Made by a program: the position numbers and the translations under genes. From contig JALHOR010000050.1 of the NCBI GenBank assembly GCA_022842885.1, forward strand, positions 1 to 36,268: a DNA stretch of 36,268 nt, given 5' to 3'. The stretch is from Anaerolineae bacterium (GTDB lineage: Bacteria > Chloroflexota > Anaerolineae > Aggregatilineales > Phototrophicaceae). Position 1 is the stretch's first letter, and every line of letters begins with the position of its first letter. Below the pieces are notes generated by a model. That model had not been told where the DNA came from. It did no database searches and saw only the letters and a program-made list of their open reading frames with translations. Shown one piece after another: positions 7,583-15,782 of the stretch.

Positions 7583-10500
7583 TTATTTTTTGGGGAAGCG
7601 CGTTAAAATCGTGATGCTTTCTGGCAGTGTGATTTTATCACCCAATTTATAGCCATTTTGACTGCTAGTTTTAGCCTTGTTTGACCCCGCCAGAATCGCC
7701 AACTGGGTGCCGGCTTTGTTTAACTCTTTTTTGAGATAGGCTTGCCCCAATTGATAGCCTTCGCTATCAATGCTGCAACTGGTGACGATGCCCACCACGC
7801 GCCCGCGTGTATCCACAATGGGGTCGCCGGGATGACCGGGACGACTACCTTTGCTATCCATACGGAAACGTACAATTTCAGCATCACGTTTTTGCTCATG
7901 GGCAATGAAGGCGGCTTTGCCGATGAAAAAAGGCTTATCGAGTTTGACATAACTGCCCATGCCTGCATCTGCCGGATTCATGGTCAAATCCCCAGCGAGT
8001 TCATGCCCATACAGCGGCAATCCAGCTTCGATGCGTAAACTATCGCGGGCTGCCAAACCACATGGAATCGCGCCGAAATTGACCAATTCTTCGAACAAGT
8101 CGGCGGCTTTATCGGGATGCGGGAACAATTCAAAGGCAACTCGTTCTCCGGTATAGCCCGTGCGCGAGACGAGCAAATCATAACCGCCCAGCGTAACGTG
8201 CGTAATGCCTGCCCAATCCAATTTTTGAATTTTTGCTTTGTCTTCTTCGCTGCCATTGAGCTTAAGCAGAATATCGCGGCTGGCGGGACCTTGTAGCGCA
8301 ATATCTACGCGGCGGTCTGCGCCCGCTGTTTCAGCACGCAAATCCCGAATTTCAATGTCATTGATGCCGTCTATCAGACGTTGCGGATTGTGCTGGTCAA
8401 TCAAGACCGTGCCATTTTTAACCGCATTGACCCACGCCCAATTTTTAGCATCGTTGGAAGCATTCACCACAATGAAGAAATGGTCGGCGGCGAGACGATA
8501 AATCATCAAATCGTCAAACGGCTTGCCATCCACATCTAGGAAAAATGTGTAATGCGATTTGCCGGGCTTGAGGTTATGAACAGCATTGGTCGTGATGGCA
8601 TTCAAGAAAGCCTCTGCGCCTGCACCACGAATATCCCACACGCCCATGTGCGTCACATCAAAAATGCCAGCATGATGCCGCACTGCCAGATGTTCCGATA
8701 GCACTTTGTCGTACCACAGCGGCATATCATAGCCAGCGAAAGGCGCCATTTTGGCGCTAAAACGTTTATGGAGGCTGTGCAGTGGCGTGGTTAAAATCTC
8801 GCCTTCGGTCTCCTGCCATTCAAAACGGGGCAAAATTTCCAGCGTATTGCCCGCGCCACCGATATGATTGATGCCAATATAGTACGATTTTGGCGCGTAA
8901 CCATCGGCTGTATTGACCGTTTGGCTTTTTGCCGCACCTAGATGGGTGACTGTGATAAAGCCGGGTAAGCGTAAATGAACATCATCTTTATCTGCCAGCA
9001 CAAAACCGTCCGAAAGTGACCGCAACCACGTTGTCACGCGCGTTGTGTTATCACTCAAATGCAAGTGATATTGGTGGTTACTCACCATTTCTAAGACACC
9101 GGATGCCATAACGCGCCCATCAATTTCGAGAATATTTGTGGGCTGCTGGCTGCCCGGTGTCAGGTTTTTAACATCGCTGGTGAGGGCAATATGCAGGAAA
9201 TCACGGGCTTTTTCGCCAGTGATTGCCAGTGATTGCCAGCCCGTGCCGCAATCATCATCTGCATAACTAAAATGCGGATAACCATCGGCAGCCGCATCGG
9301 TATCAATACCAATGCTATCTACCAAATCGCGCACAGCAAGGCGGGCATTTTGCAGCACATCAAAATCAATTTTAGCGAAGCCTTCAGGCTTATCAGTGTA
9401 GCGATAGGGGTGACACGCTTGCAAAACATCGGCGATGATAGTGGCAAGTTTATCAATTTCAGCAATGCCGCAGCCACGTTGGGTAATCCAAGGTGTACCT
9501 AAACGAATGCCCGACGGACGCAAGGCGCTGGTATCACCGGGGATAGTCTGCCGATTGCACACAATGCCGACCAAATCCAAAATGCGGGCTGCCATATCGC
9601 CGCTGAGGGGCGTGCCATCTTTGCCGACAATGCTCTTGCAATCCACGACCAGCATATGTGAATCGGTGCCACCGTGTGGAATGCGTAAGCCGCGTGCTTT
9701 GAGTTTTTCAGCAAGGCGTTTGGCATTAATCACCGTTTGGCGCTGGACTTCTTTAAATTGGTCGCTGGCGGCAAGTCGCATCGCTACTGCCAATGCCGCG
9801 ATGCTGTTCACATGCGGACCGCCTTGTTCGCCGGGGAAAACGCCTCGGTCGAGTTTGGTCGCCAAATCTTTGCGATGGGTGATGATGACTGCGCCGCGTG
9901 GACCCTGAAGCGTCTTATGTGTGGTGAAGGTGACAATATCAGCAATGCCCACTGGATTAGGATAGACTCCAGCCACGATTAATCCGGCAAAATGGGCAAC
10001 ATCTGCCAGCAGCAAAGCGCCAACAGCATCGGCAATTTTACGATAGGCGTGCCAATCGGGTGATAACGGATAACTGCTATAGCCGCCAATAATCAATTTG
10101 GGCTTGTGTTCTTTTGCTAGCGCCAACATCTGGTCATAATCGAGCGCCTCAGTTTTGTCATTTACGCTGTAAGCGATAATGTTATAGAATTTGCCGCTGC
10201 GATTGACGGGCGACCCATGACTCAGATGCCCGCCTGCAATGAGATTCATGCTCAAAACTGTATCGCCCGGTTTCAGGAATGCCGTAAAGACAGCACTGTT
10301 TGCCGGAGCGCCCGAAAGCGGTTGCACATTCACAAATAAGCTGTCTGGCGACATACCTTGTGGTGCAAAGACTTCAGCGGTGCGGCGACGGGTGAGTGCC
10401 TCCAACATATTGGCATATTCTGTGCCTTTGTAATAACGATTATCGGCGCGGCGGCGATATTCCGGCAGGCGCTTCTCATAATCTAAAATTTCCTGCTGGG

Positions 10501-10714
10501 TCATCGTGCGCGTTTCTTCTAGCGGATAGCCTTCGGCGTAGATATTGTGAAACGACGACATGAGAGCTTCGCGCACGGCTTCCGGCACGGTACTTTCAGA
10601 GGGAATCATAATGAGTGTCCGCGCTTGGCGGGCAGTCTCATGGCGTATTAATTCAGATACATCGGGGTCAAGTTCGGCAAGTTCCCCGCGAAAAAGAAAA
10701 TCATGGTCGGTCAT
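7583..10714 (-). CDS. Fusion of serine hydroxymethyltransferase and glycine cleavage T protein
   Basis: 1043 aa from ATG 10714, with AAAGGA about 8 bases upstream; a TTG three bases earlier is less likely. Residues ~1-440 are a PLP-dependent SHMT: GGHLSHG, DVAHFAGL, the PLP lysine in TFTTHKTLQGPRG (about 267), and RLGTPWITQRG. It makes serine from glycine and methylene-THF, or the reverse. Residues ~645-1043 are an aminomethyltransferase (GcvT): SAKMAPFAGYDMPLWY, GIFDVTHMG, the GKPFDDLMIYRL segment with the conserved Asp, SRTGYTGE, GLAARDSLRIEAGLPLYGHEL. This part takes the aminomethyl group from H protein and makes methylene-THF. Between them, ~490-640 looks like a degenerate GcvT folate-binding domain (SDVKNLTPGS, DGRVMASGVLEM). 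No stop or frameshift separates the parts. gcvH and gcvP are not in the window. The SHMT part is divergent (RYYKGTEYANMLE instead of RYYGG). Confidence 0.93.
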   Translation of the reverse strand: MTDHDFLFRGELAELDPDVSELIRHETARQARTLIMIPSESTVPEAVREALMSSFHNIYAEGYPLEETRTMTQQEILDYEKRLPEYRRRADNRYYKGTEYANMLEALTRRRTAEVFAPQGMSPDSLFVNVQPLSGAPANSAVFTAFLKPGDTVLSMNLIAGGHLSHGSPVNRSGKFYNIIAYSVNDKTEALDYDQMLALAKEHKPKLIIGGYSSYPLSPDWHAYRKIADAVGALLLADVAHFAGLIVAGVYPNPVGIADIVTFTTHKTLQGPRGAVIITHRKDLATKLDRGVFPGEQGGPHVNSIAALAVAMRLAASDQFKEVQRQTVINAKRLAEKLKARGLRIPHGGTDSHMLVVDCKSIVGKDGTPLSGDMAARILDLVGIVCNRQTIPGDTSALRPSGIRLGTPWITQRGCGIAEIDKLATIIADVLQACHPYRYTDKPEGFAKIDFDVLQNARLAVRDLVDSIGIDTDAAADGYPHFSYADDDCGTGWQSLAITGEKARDFLHIALTSDVKNLTPGSQQPTNILEIDGRVMASGVLEMVSNHQYHLHLSDNTTRVTTWLRSLSDGFVLADKDDVHLRLPGFITVTHLGAAKSQTVNTADGYAPKSYYIGINHIGGAGNTLEILPRFEWQETEGEILTTPLHSLHKRFSAKMAPFAGYDMPLWYDKVLSEHLAVRHHAGIFDVTHMGVWDIRGAGAEAFLNAITTNAVHNLKPGKSHYTFFLDVDGKPFDDLMIYRLAADHFFIVVNASNDAKNWAWVNAVKNGTVLIDQHNPQRLIDGINDIEIRDLRAETAGADRRVDIALQGPASRDILLKLNGSEEDKAKIQKLDWAGITHVTLGGYDLLVSRTGYTGERVAFELFPHPDKAADLFEELVNFGAIPCGLAARDSLRIEAGLPLYGHELAGDLTMNPADAGMGSYVKLDKPFFIGKAAFIAHEQKRDAEIVRFRMDSKGSRPGHPGDPIVDTRGRVVGIVTSCSIDSEGYQLGQAYLKKELNKAGTQLAILAGSNKAKTSSQNGYKLGDKITLPESITILTRFPKK

Positions 10715-10807
10715 CAAAATATCCTTTGATGAAAACTCAAATAATCGGCAAATGTGGCACGAATTGTAACATGCCGTACAAACTATGAATATCTCAAAAT
10801 CAAACGA

Positions 10808-12289
10808 TTAAAACCCCATCGTCTCCGGGCGGCGGTAGTGGATGAGCCGCTGCAATACTTTGAGTTCATAGGGTGCATGATAAAATTCGAGTTTGTAGCG
10901 CCACCCACTGAGGGTTTGCAGCAAGCGCCGCATGGTGTTTTGCAAGCGCATGTCGGTAACGGTGGGATAGAAGGCGTTAATGACCGTTTCAAAGTCGCGG
11001 ATTTTGCGGCGAATGGGGTCTTTTGACCACGGTGTACCGGGGTTGCGTCGTAGCGATTTATCTGCCCATTCTTCGCCTGCCCATTCCTCCAAAGTTTTGG
11101 GGAAAGCAAAACCGAGTTTTACGGCTTCGTCCAACAGCAAACTGCCTTCTTGCGGCGTGGGGGTATACATATACAAAATCAACTCAGTGGCGGGGTTGAT
11201 GGCTTTGATTTTACGAATAAATGTGATGGTTTGTTCGATGTCTGCCACCGGGTCAGGCGGGTTGCCCAACACAAACGACAGTTCTGGCACGATGCCATAA
11301 TATTTCATGCGCTCAACAATAGCGACAGTTTGGGCGATGCCGCTTTGCCCGCCTTTGTTCATGAGCTTGAGCGTCTCATCGCTGCCGCTTTCCGCACCCA
11401 TAAAAATCATTTTGACGCCGCTTTTTGCCATCTTATCAAACGTCATATCGCTGTAGGTCATGAGCGTATCCACGCGCCCCAAGCCCCACCAATTGATATT
11501 TTGCCCGATAAGCCCTTCGGCAATCGCTTCAGCCCGTCTTTCGCTGACGAAGAAATCCATATCATGAAATTCCATGCCGTCGGCGTTATATTTTTCTTTG
11601 AAGAGCCGTGTCACTTTGATGACTCTATCGGCGCTTTCTGCCAGCCAACGTTGTTTTGCCAGCGGCACCACCGCGCAAAAATTACAGGCGAAAGGGCATC
11701 CCCAACTGGTATGATGAGCGCCGACGCGCTGCCCCAAATAACTGCTGCCCATGTATTGTTCGACTGCGATGCGGTCATACGGATACCAAGGCAAATTTTC
11801 TAGCGGCACGAAAGGCGCACGCACTGTCATTTGAACGCTGCCATTCTCTTGATACGCCAGCGATGGCACATCGGTGAGTGCGCCGCCCGAATGCAATGTA
11901 TCTACCAATTTCCGAAACGCGGTTTCACCTTGCCCGACGATAACATAATCCACATAGCCGCTGTTCATCACAACTTCGGCATGATTGCTGGGAAAATAGC
12001 CGCCCCAGACAATATTCAAATGGGGCAGTGCCGCTTTCACTTGTTTGCAGACGGGAACAGCTTGGCGTAGTTGTGGTCCCGGCATAACGGTCACACCCAA
12101 TAATGTCGCGCCTGTTTTTTGAGCGCGTTCAATGATGTGTGCCGCCGGATCAGCAATAAGGTTGCCATCTATAAATTCAACATCGTAATCGGCAGCGAGT
12201 GGGGCGGCAATTGCCAGCAAGGACATCGGCAAGCGTTGTTTGCCGGGGGAAGTGCTAATTGGGTTATAGAGCAGAATCGTATGGCGCAT
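10808..12289 (-). CDS. B12-binding-domain radical SAM protein
   Basis: 493 aa. Residues ~1-140 have the Rossmann-like cobalamin-binding fold typical of BchE/HpnP/P-methylase relatives (ILLYNP start, GVTVMPGPQ, WGGYFPSNHAE, DYVIVGQGE). The classical DxHxxG is not clear, so B12 binding is not assured. The radical SAM core follows with CPFACNFC (Cys198, Cys202, Cys205) for the 4Fe-4S cluster. Later motifs include GMEFHDMDFFV, WWGLGRVDTL and MIFMGAESGSDETLKLMNKG. The substrate is unknown. The gene lies 93 bases upstream of the SHMT-GcvT gene on the same strand and may share its transcript. Divergent from the ClpP-like gene across 287 bases that hold no gene. Confidence 0.9.
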   Translation of the reverse strand: MRHTILLYNPISTSPGKQRLPMSLLAIAAPLAADYDVEFIDGNLIADPAAHIIERAQKTGATLLGVTVMPGPQLRQAVPVCKQVKAALPHLNIVWGGYFPSNHAEVVMNSGYVDYVIVGQGETAFRKLVDTLHSGGALTDVPSLAYQENGSVQMTVRAPFVPLENLPWYPYDRIAVEQYMGSSYLGQRVGAHHTSWGCPFACNFCAVVPLAKQRWLAESADRVIKVTRLFKEKYNADGMEFHDMDFFVSERRAEAIAEGLIGQNINWWGLGRVDTLMTYSDMTFDKMAKSGVKMIFMGAESGSDETLKLMNKGGQSGIAQTVAIVERMKYYGIVPELSFVLGNPPDPVADIEQTITFIRKIKAINPATELILYMYTPTPQEGSLLLDEAVKLGFAFPKTLEEWAGEEWADKSLRRNPGTPWSKDPIRRKIRDFETVINAFYPTVTDMRLQNTMRRLLQTLSGWRYKLEFYHAPYELKVLQRLIHYRRPETMGF

Positions 12290-12458
12290 ATAGAAAAATC
12301 ATCGGCAAAAATAATGGTCAATATGTCCTTTATTGTGGCGGTACATATGGCTAGATGCAACCTCAAACCAAACTTTGGATTGAAAGACTCTTTATGACCC
12401 GTTTGCGATTATTTAACCAGCGTTGAGATTTGTTCAGAGAAATGTCAGGAAATCTAAA

Positions 12459-12487
12459 TTGCATTAAGGTGATTCCAGACATAAAAT
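12459..12487 (+). promoter_or_regulatory. Possible promoter for the ClpP-like gene
   Basis: TTGCAT (12459-12464), a 17-base spacer, and TAAAAT (12482-12487), about 90 bases upstream of the ATG at 12577. The -35 match is poor, so this is a weak call. Nothing else is evident in the divergent gap 12290-12576 apart from small overlapping inverted repeats near 12506-12525. Confidence 0.3.
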
Positions 12488-12576
12488 TATATTACGGATT
12501 GTATCGGCTAGATACAGCCGTTTGGTTGATATTGGTGTTGACTGCTCATTGAAATGGTTGACAAAGGTCAAACAAA

Positions 12577-13206
12577 ATGCCTATCCCGCCTGTGATGCCC
12601 ATAAATTTTCGTGGTGATGGTGTAAATGTCCGCAGCACGACAATTGAACGCCAAGATAACCATGTTTATTTTTATGCTGATGTTGAAAGCGATAATTGCC
12701 TCAAACTGATTAAACTGATTCGGGAAGTGGATGGCGAACTGCGGAATCAGCACCGTGACCGCTGGTTGGGCGATGCGCCGTTGATGCCGGTCTGGGTGCA
12801 TATCAATTCTTACGGCGGCGATTTGTTCGCTGGTTTCAGCATGGCAGACCAATTTCCCATGATTCAATCGCCCATCTACACGCTGGTGGAAGGCATTTGC
12901 GCCAGTGCCGCCACATTAATTGCGATGTCCGCCACCAAACGCTTCATTCTGCCCAACAGCTTTATGCTCATTCATCAGCTTTCCACGATGGTGTGGGGAA
13001 CACATGAGCAGTTCAAAGATGAGATGGAACTGCAAAAGAAAGCGATGGAAAAATTAATCGGGTTTTATGCCAGTCATTCCAAAGTAACGGAGAAGCAAAT
13101 TCGCCGCATGTTGACCCGTGATTTTTGGGTGGATGCTGAGACTTGTATTGAAAAAGGGTTCGTAGACGAAATTTTTGGCGTTCAACCCCGCATTGACGCT
13201 GTATAA
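12577..13206 (+). CDS. ClpP-like serine peptidase (S14 family)
   Basis: 209 aa, ATG preceded by AAAGG at good spacing. It has the crotonase-like ClpP fold with an apparently complete catalytic triad: Ser110 in GICASAATL, His133 in MLIHQL, and Asp182 in LTRDFWVDAE. The C-terminus has the usual EKGFVDEIFG ending. It differs from housekeeping ClpP in the nucleophile motif (CASAA rather than AASMA) and in an insertion near residues 50-72 (HRDRWLGDAPLMP). It is probably a paralogous Clp proteolytic subunit; no ClpX or ClpA is in the window. It is followed 52 bases later by miaB. Confidence 0.88.
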   Translation: MPIPPVMPINFRGDGVNVRSTTIERQDNHVYFYADVESDNCLKLIKLIREVDGELRNQHRDRWLGDAPLMPVWVHINSYGGDLFAGFSMADQFPMIQSPIYTLVEGICASAATLIAMSATKRFILPNSFMLIHQLSTMVWGTHEQFKDEMELQKKAMEKLIGFYASHSKVTEKQIRRMLTRDFWVDAETCIEKGFVDEIFGVQPRIDAV

Positions 13207-13215
13207 CCCTTTCGC

Positions 13216-13221
13216 TACAAT
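13216..13221 (+). promoter_or_regulatory. Possible -10 box for miaB
   Basis: TACAAT preceded by GC, ten bases after the stop of the ClpP-like gene and about 38 bases upstream of the miaB ATG. No convincing -35. Confidence 0.35.
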
Positions 13222-13258
13222 CAAGGCAGCATAAAGAGATAAAGGTTAATTGAATCCA

Positions 13259-14635
13259 ATGCAATACTACATCTGGACACTTGGTTGTCAGATGAATACT
13301 GCTGACTCCCAGCGGCTTGCCTCCGAATTGGAACGCTTGGGGTATCAGGCAGCCCAACACGAAGACGATGCCGATATTTTTGTCGTTAATACGTGTGTGG
13401 TGCGCCAAAGTGCCGAAGATAAAGCCTTCGGACGGTTGAATTTACTGAAGCTGGAAAAACAACAAAACCCCGATAAAGTCATCGGTGTGATGGGCTGTTT
13501 GGTGGGCGTGCGCGACGCGGTAGAACTGCGTAAAAAACTCCCATTTGTGGATGTGTTTATGTCACCCTCTGAGCCGCAGCCGATGGTCAATTTTTTGCTT
13601 GACCGTATGGACGAAAGCGACGTGTTGGCGCTAGAATCAGCGGCACGGTTGCGGCGCGATGCTTTGCAAGACGGCGAAATTATTTTGCCCGCGCACGAAC
13701 AAGGCAATCTTGTTAGCGCCCATGTGCCAATCGTCTATGGTTGCTCCCATGCGTGTACGTTCTGCATTATCCCGTTCCGGCGCGGTGTAGAACGCAGCCG
13801 CAGTGTGGGCGAAATTGTGGCGCATATCCGCAGTTTGGCGCAGCAGGGCGTGAAAGAAGTGACGTTGTTAGGGCAAATTGTTGACCGCTACGGCAAAGAT
13901 GTTCCTGATGGTCCCGATTTGTCTGACTTGCTGCGGGTTGTGCATGATGTCGCCGAAGAAACGGGTGTTGAGCGTATTCGTTTCCTGACGAGTCATCCCA
14001 ATTGGATGCACGAAAAATTGTTGGAAACGGTCGCAGAATTGCCGCGCGTCATGCCGCATATCGAAGTGCCGGTTCAGGCAGGCAACGATGAAGTGCTATC
14101 CCGGATGCGACGGGGTTATACGGCTGACCAATATCGTAAATTGGTAGCGAAAATCCGCACGATTATTCCTGATGTGGCGATCCATACGGATATTATTGTG
14201 GGCTTCCCCGGCGAGACCGAAGCTCAATTTATGGATACCTACAATTTGCTGGCAGAGTTGAAGGTTGATAAAGTCCATTTGGCGCGTTATAGCCCACGCC
14301 CACAGACAGTCAGTGAACGGCGCATGATAGATGATGTGCCAGAAGAAGAAAAACAACGCCGTCTGGCGATGCTGGAAGATTTACAGGCAGTGGTGGTCGC
14401 CGAGATTAATCAGAAGTTTTTAGGTCAGGTGCTGCCCGTGTTGGTGGAAGAATATCACAAGGGCAAATGGCGCGGACGCACACCACAAAACAAATTGGTC
14501 TTCTTCGAGTCTGAACAAGATTGGCGCGGCAAAATGGTGGATGTTGAAATCACTTGGACGGGACCTTGGAGTATGCAAGGACGTTTGCCGCAAGCGCACC
14601 AGCAATTTGAACCGTTGATTGTTTTGGCGGGGTAG
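13259..14635 (+). CDS. miaB: tRNA-2-methylthio-N6-dimethylallyladenosine synthase MiaB
   Basis: 458 aa from ATG 13259, with AAAGG 13 bases upstream; an in-frame TTG at 13250 is the alternative start. It methylthiolates N6-isopentenyladenosine-37 in tRNAs that read UNN codons. An N-terminal UPF0004 domain has three cysteines for the auxiliary 4Fe-4S cluster (Cys10 in LGCQMN, Cys46 in NTCVVR, Cys80 in MGCLVG). The radical SAM core follows with CSHACTFC (Cys162, 166, 169), the VTLLGQIVDRYG segment, PVQAGNDEVLSRMRRGYT and HTDIIVGFPGET. A TRAM RNA-binding domain ends the protein. Length and order fit MiaB. The LLGQIVDRYG segment differs slightly from the LLGQNVNSY usual in MiaB, so a sister methylthiotransferase is conceivable but less likely. 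Confidence 0.9.
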   Translation: MQYYIWTLGCQMNTADSQRLASELERLGYQAAQHEDDADIFVVNTCVVRQSAEDKAFGRLNLLKLEKQQNPDKVIGVMGCLVGVRDAVELRKKLPFVDVFMSPSEPQPMVNFLLDRMDESDVLALESAARLRRDALQDGEIILPAHEQGNLVSAHVPIVYGCSHACTFCIIPFRRGVERSRSVGEIVAHIRSLAQQGVKEVTLLGQIVDRYGKDVPDGPDLSDLLRVVHDVAEETGVERIRFLTSHPNWMHEKLLETVAELPRVMPHIEVPVQAGNDEVLSRMRRGYTADQYRKLVAKIRTIIPDVAIHTDIIVGFPGETEAQFMDTYNLLAELKVDKVHLARYSPRPQTVSERRMIDDVPEEEKQRRLAMLEDLQAVVVAEINQKFLGQVLPVLVEEYHKGKWRGRTPQNKLVFFESEQDWRGKMVDVEITWTGPWSMQGRLPQAHQQFEPLIVLAG

Positions 14636-14931
14636 CCGCACTCTTTGTTGAGGATGCGTGGGTTGTGACCATATCCAACCTAAAGACGATTAAAGGGGCG
14701 CAATATCAGTTGCACCCATAAGATGGTAAAACCTTAAAGTACACAAATTGAAAAATTGCGTACAATAAATTCGATACCCATTTGAGAAGATACGATTTGC
14801 GTTCACACACGGGTATCGTTAAAATAGGTTACGTAAAGTCCGCTGTTGACGGGGGTTCCCCCGCGAATTGATTAGCTGATTGCAACCAGTCAGCGTTTAC
14901 TGTGCTGATTGCCCGATTGGAGACCAGACAC
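14636..14931. other. Gap of about 296 bases upstream of the V4R gene; possible long leader
   Basis: It contains no reading frame of note and no tRNA. A possible -10 TACAAT lies at 14761-14766, so the leader of the V4R gene could be about 160 bases. A compact hairpin (CGGGGG, TT, CCCCCG at 14850-14863) lies in that leader, with a small GCTGA/TCAGC stem after it (14874-14893). Confidence 0.35.
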
Positions 14932-15567
14932 ATGCCGGAAATTAAACTCAGTGGCTATTATTATCCCAACAAATTCGCCCGCATCACGATTGAAGCGATG
15001 CAAGAAGTGATGGGCGAAAATGGTTTGAAAGCAATTTTGAACCTAGCGGGACTCCCCCAAATTATTGGCAATTTCCCACCAGATAACTTGGAAAAGGAAT
15101 TTGATTTTGCCAATTTTACGGCGCTGTGTATGGCGCTGGACGAAATGTACGGTCCGCGTGGTGGGCGTGGTTTGGCGCTGCGTGCCGGGCGTGCGACGTT
15201 TGCCCAAGGCTTGCGTGCTTTTGGCGCGTTGGCAGGTGTGGGCGACTTAGCGTTTAAAGTGTTGCCGCTGAATGCCAAACTCAAGATTGGTGTGCCGGCG
15301 ATGGCGAACATTTTCTCGCAATTTTCCGACCAAATTTCCAACGTCTTCGACGAAGGCAGCGATAAAATTATTTATACGCTGGAACGTTGCCCGATGTGCT
15401 GGAATCGTAAGGCTGACCGGGCGGTGTGCTTCGTGGGTCAGGGCTTGCTGCAAGAAGGGTTGCGTTGGGTATCTGGCGGGAATGAATTCCGCGTGGATAT
15501 GGATACCTGCATCTCCAAGGGTGATGACATGGGGCGCTATGTCATCTATAAAGAACCGATTAGCTAA
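14932..15567 (+). CDS. V4R (4-vinyl reductase-like, hydrocarbon-binding) domain protein
   Basis: 211 aa from ATG 14932, which has GGAG about 10 bases upstream; the frame extends to GTG 14902 but the ATG is preferred. The C-terminal half matches V4R small-molecule-binding domains: CPMCWNR (Cys153, Cys156), a third Cys166, GQGLLQEGLRW, and DTCISKGDDMGRYVIY (Cys193). Proteins of this family bind aromatic or tetrapyrrole-like ligands and often act as ligand-sensing modules. The N-terminal ~50 residues (YYYPNKFARITIEAMQEVMGENG) are typical of such stand-alone proteins in Chloroflexota, as I recall. No partner enzyme is adjacent. The gene is closed by a strong terminator. Confidence 0.8.
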   Translation: MPEIKLSGYYYPNKFARITIEAMQEVMGENGLKAILNLAGLPQIIGNFPPDNLEKEFDFANFTALCMALDEMYGPRGGRGLALRAGRATFAQGLRAFGALAGVGDLAFKVLPLNAKLKIGVPAMANIFSQFSDQISNVFDEGSDKIIYTLERCPMCWNRKADRAVCFVGQGLLQEGLRWVSGGNEFRVDMDTCISKGDDMGRYVIYKEPIS

Positions 15568-15591
15568 CTAATCTTGTCAATGTGTTGCCAC

Positions 15592-15622
15592 CTCCCGATA
15601 GAATAACTATCGGGAGTGTTTT
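15592..15622 (+). terminator. Intrinsic terminator after the V4R gene
   Basis: Perfect 10-bp stem: CTCCCGATAG (15592-15601) and CTATCGGGAG (15607-15616) with a 5-base loop, followed by TGTTTT. Confidence 0.85.
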
Positions 15623-15670
15623 GATTCCGCCAATTGCCATCAGACCTGTGTCTACATGCGCCCGTTGATA

Positions 15671-15679
15671 TGTTAAAAT
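15671..15679 (+). promoter_or_regulatory. Possible extended -10 for the lipoprotein gene
   Basis: TGTTAAAAT, i.e. TG-N-TAAAAT, about 100 bases upstream of the ATG at 15783 and after the preceding terminator. No clear -35. Confidence 0.3.
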
Positions 15680-15782
15680 CGCCCTGATGGGAACGATTGG
15701 TGGACGTTTGGCGTCTGTACTGTCATGTTATCGGTCAAAATTGCCGGGCAGCACCTCGGCTATCGTGGGAGGAAAAATTTTC

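Noticed and set aside
12535-12576. TTGAC/GTCAA hairpin over the ribosome site of the ClpP-like gene as a regulatory switch
   Set aside because: Only a 5-bp stem; too weak to claim regulation.
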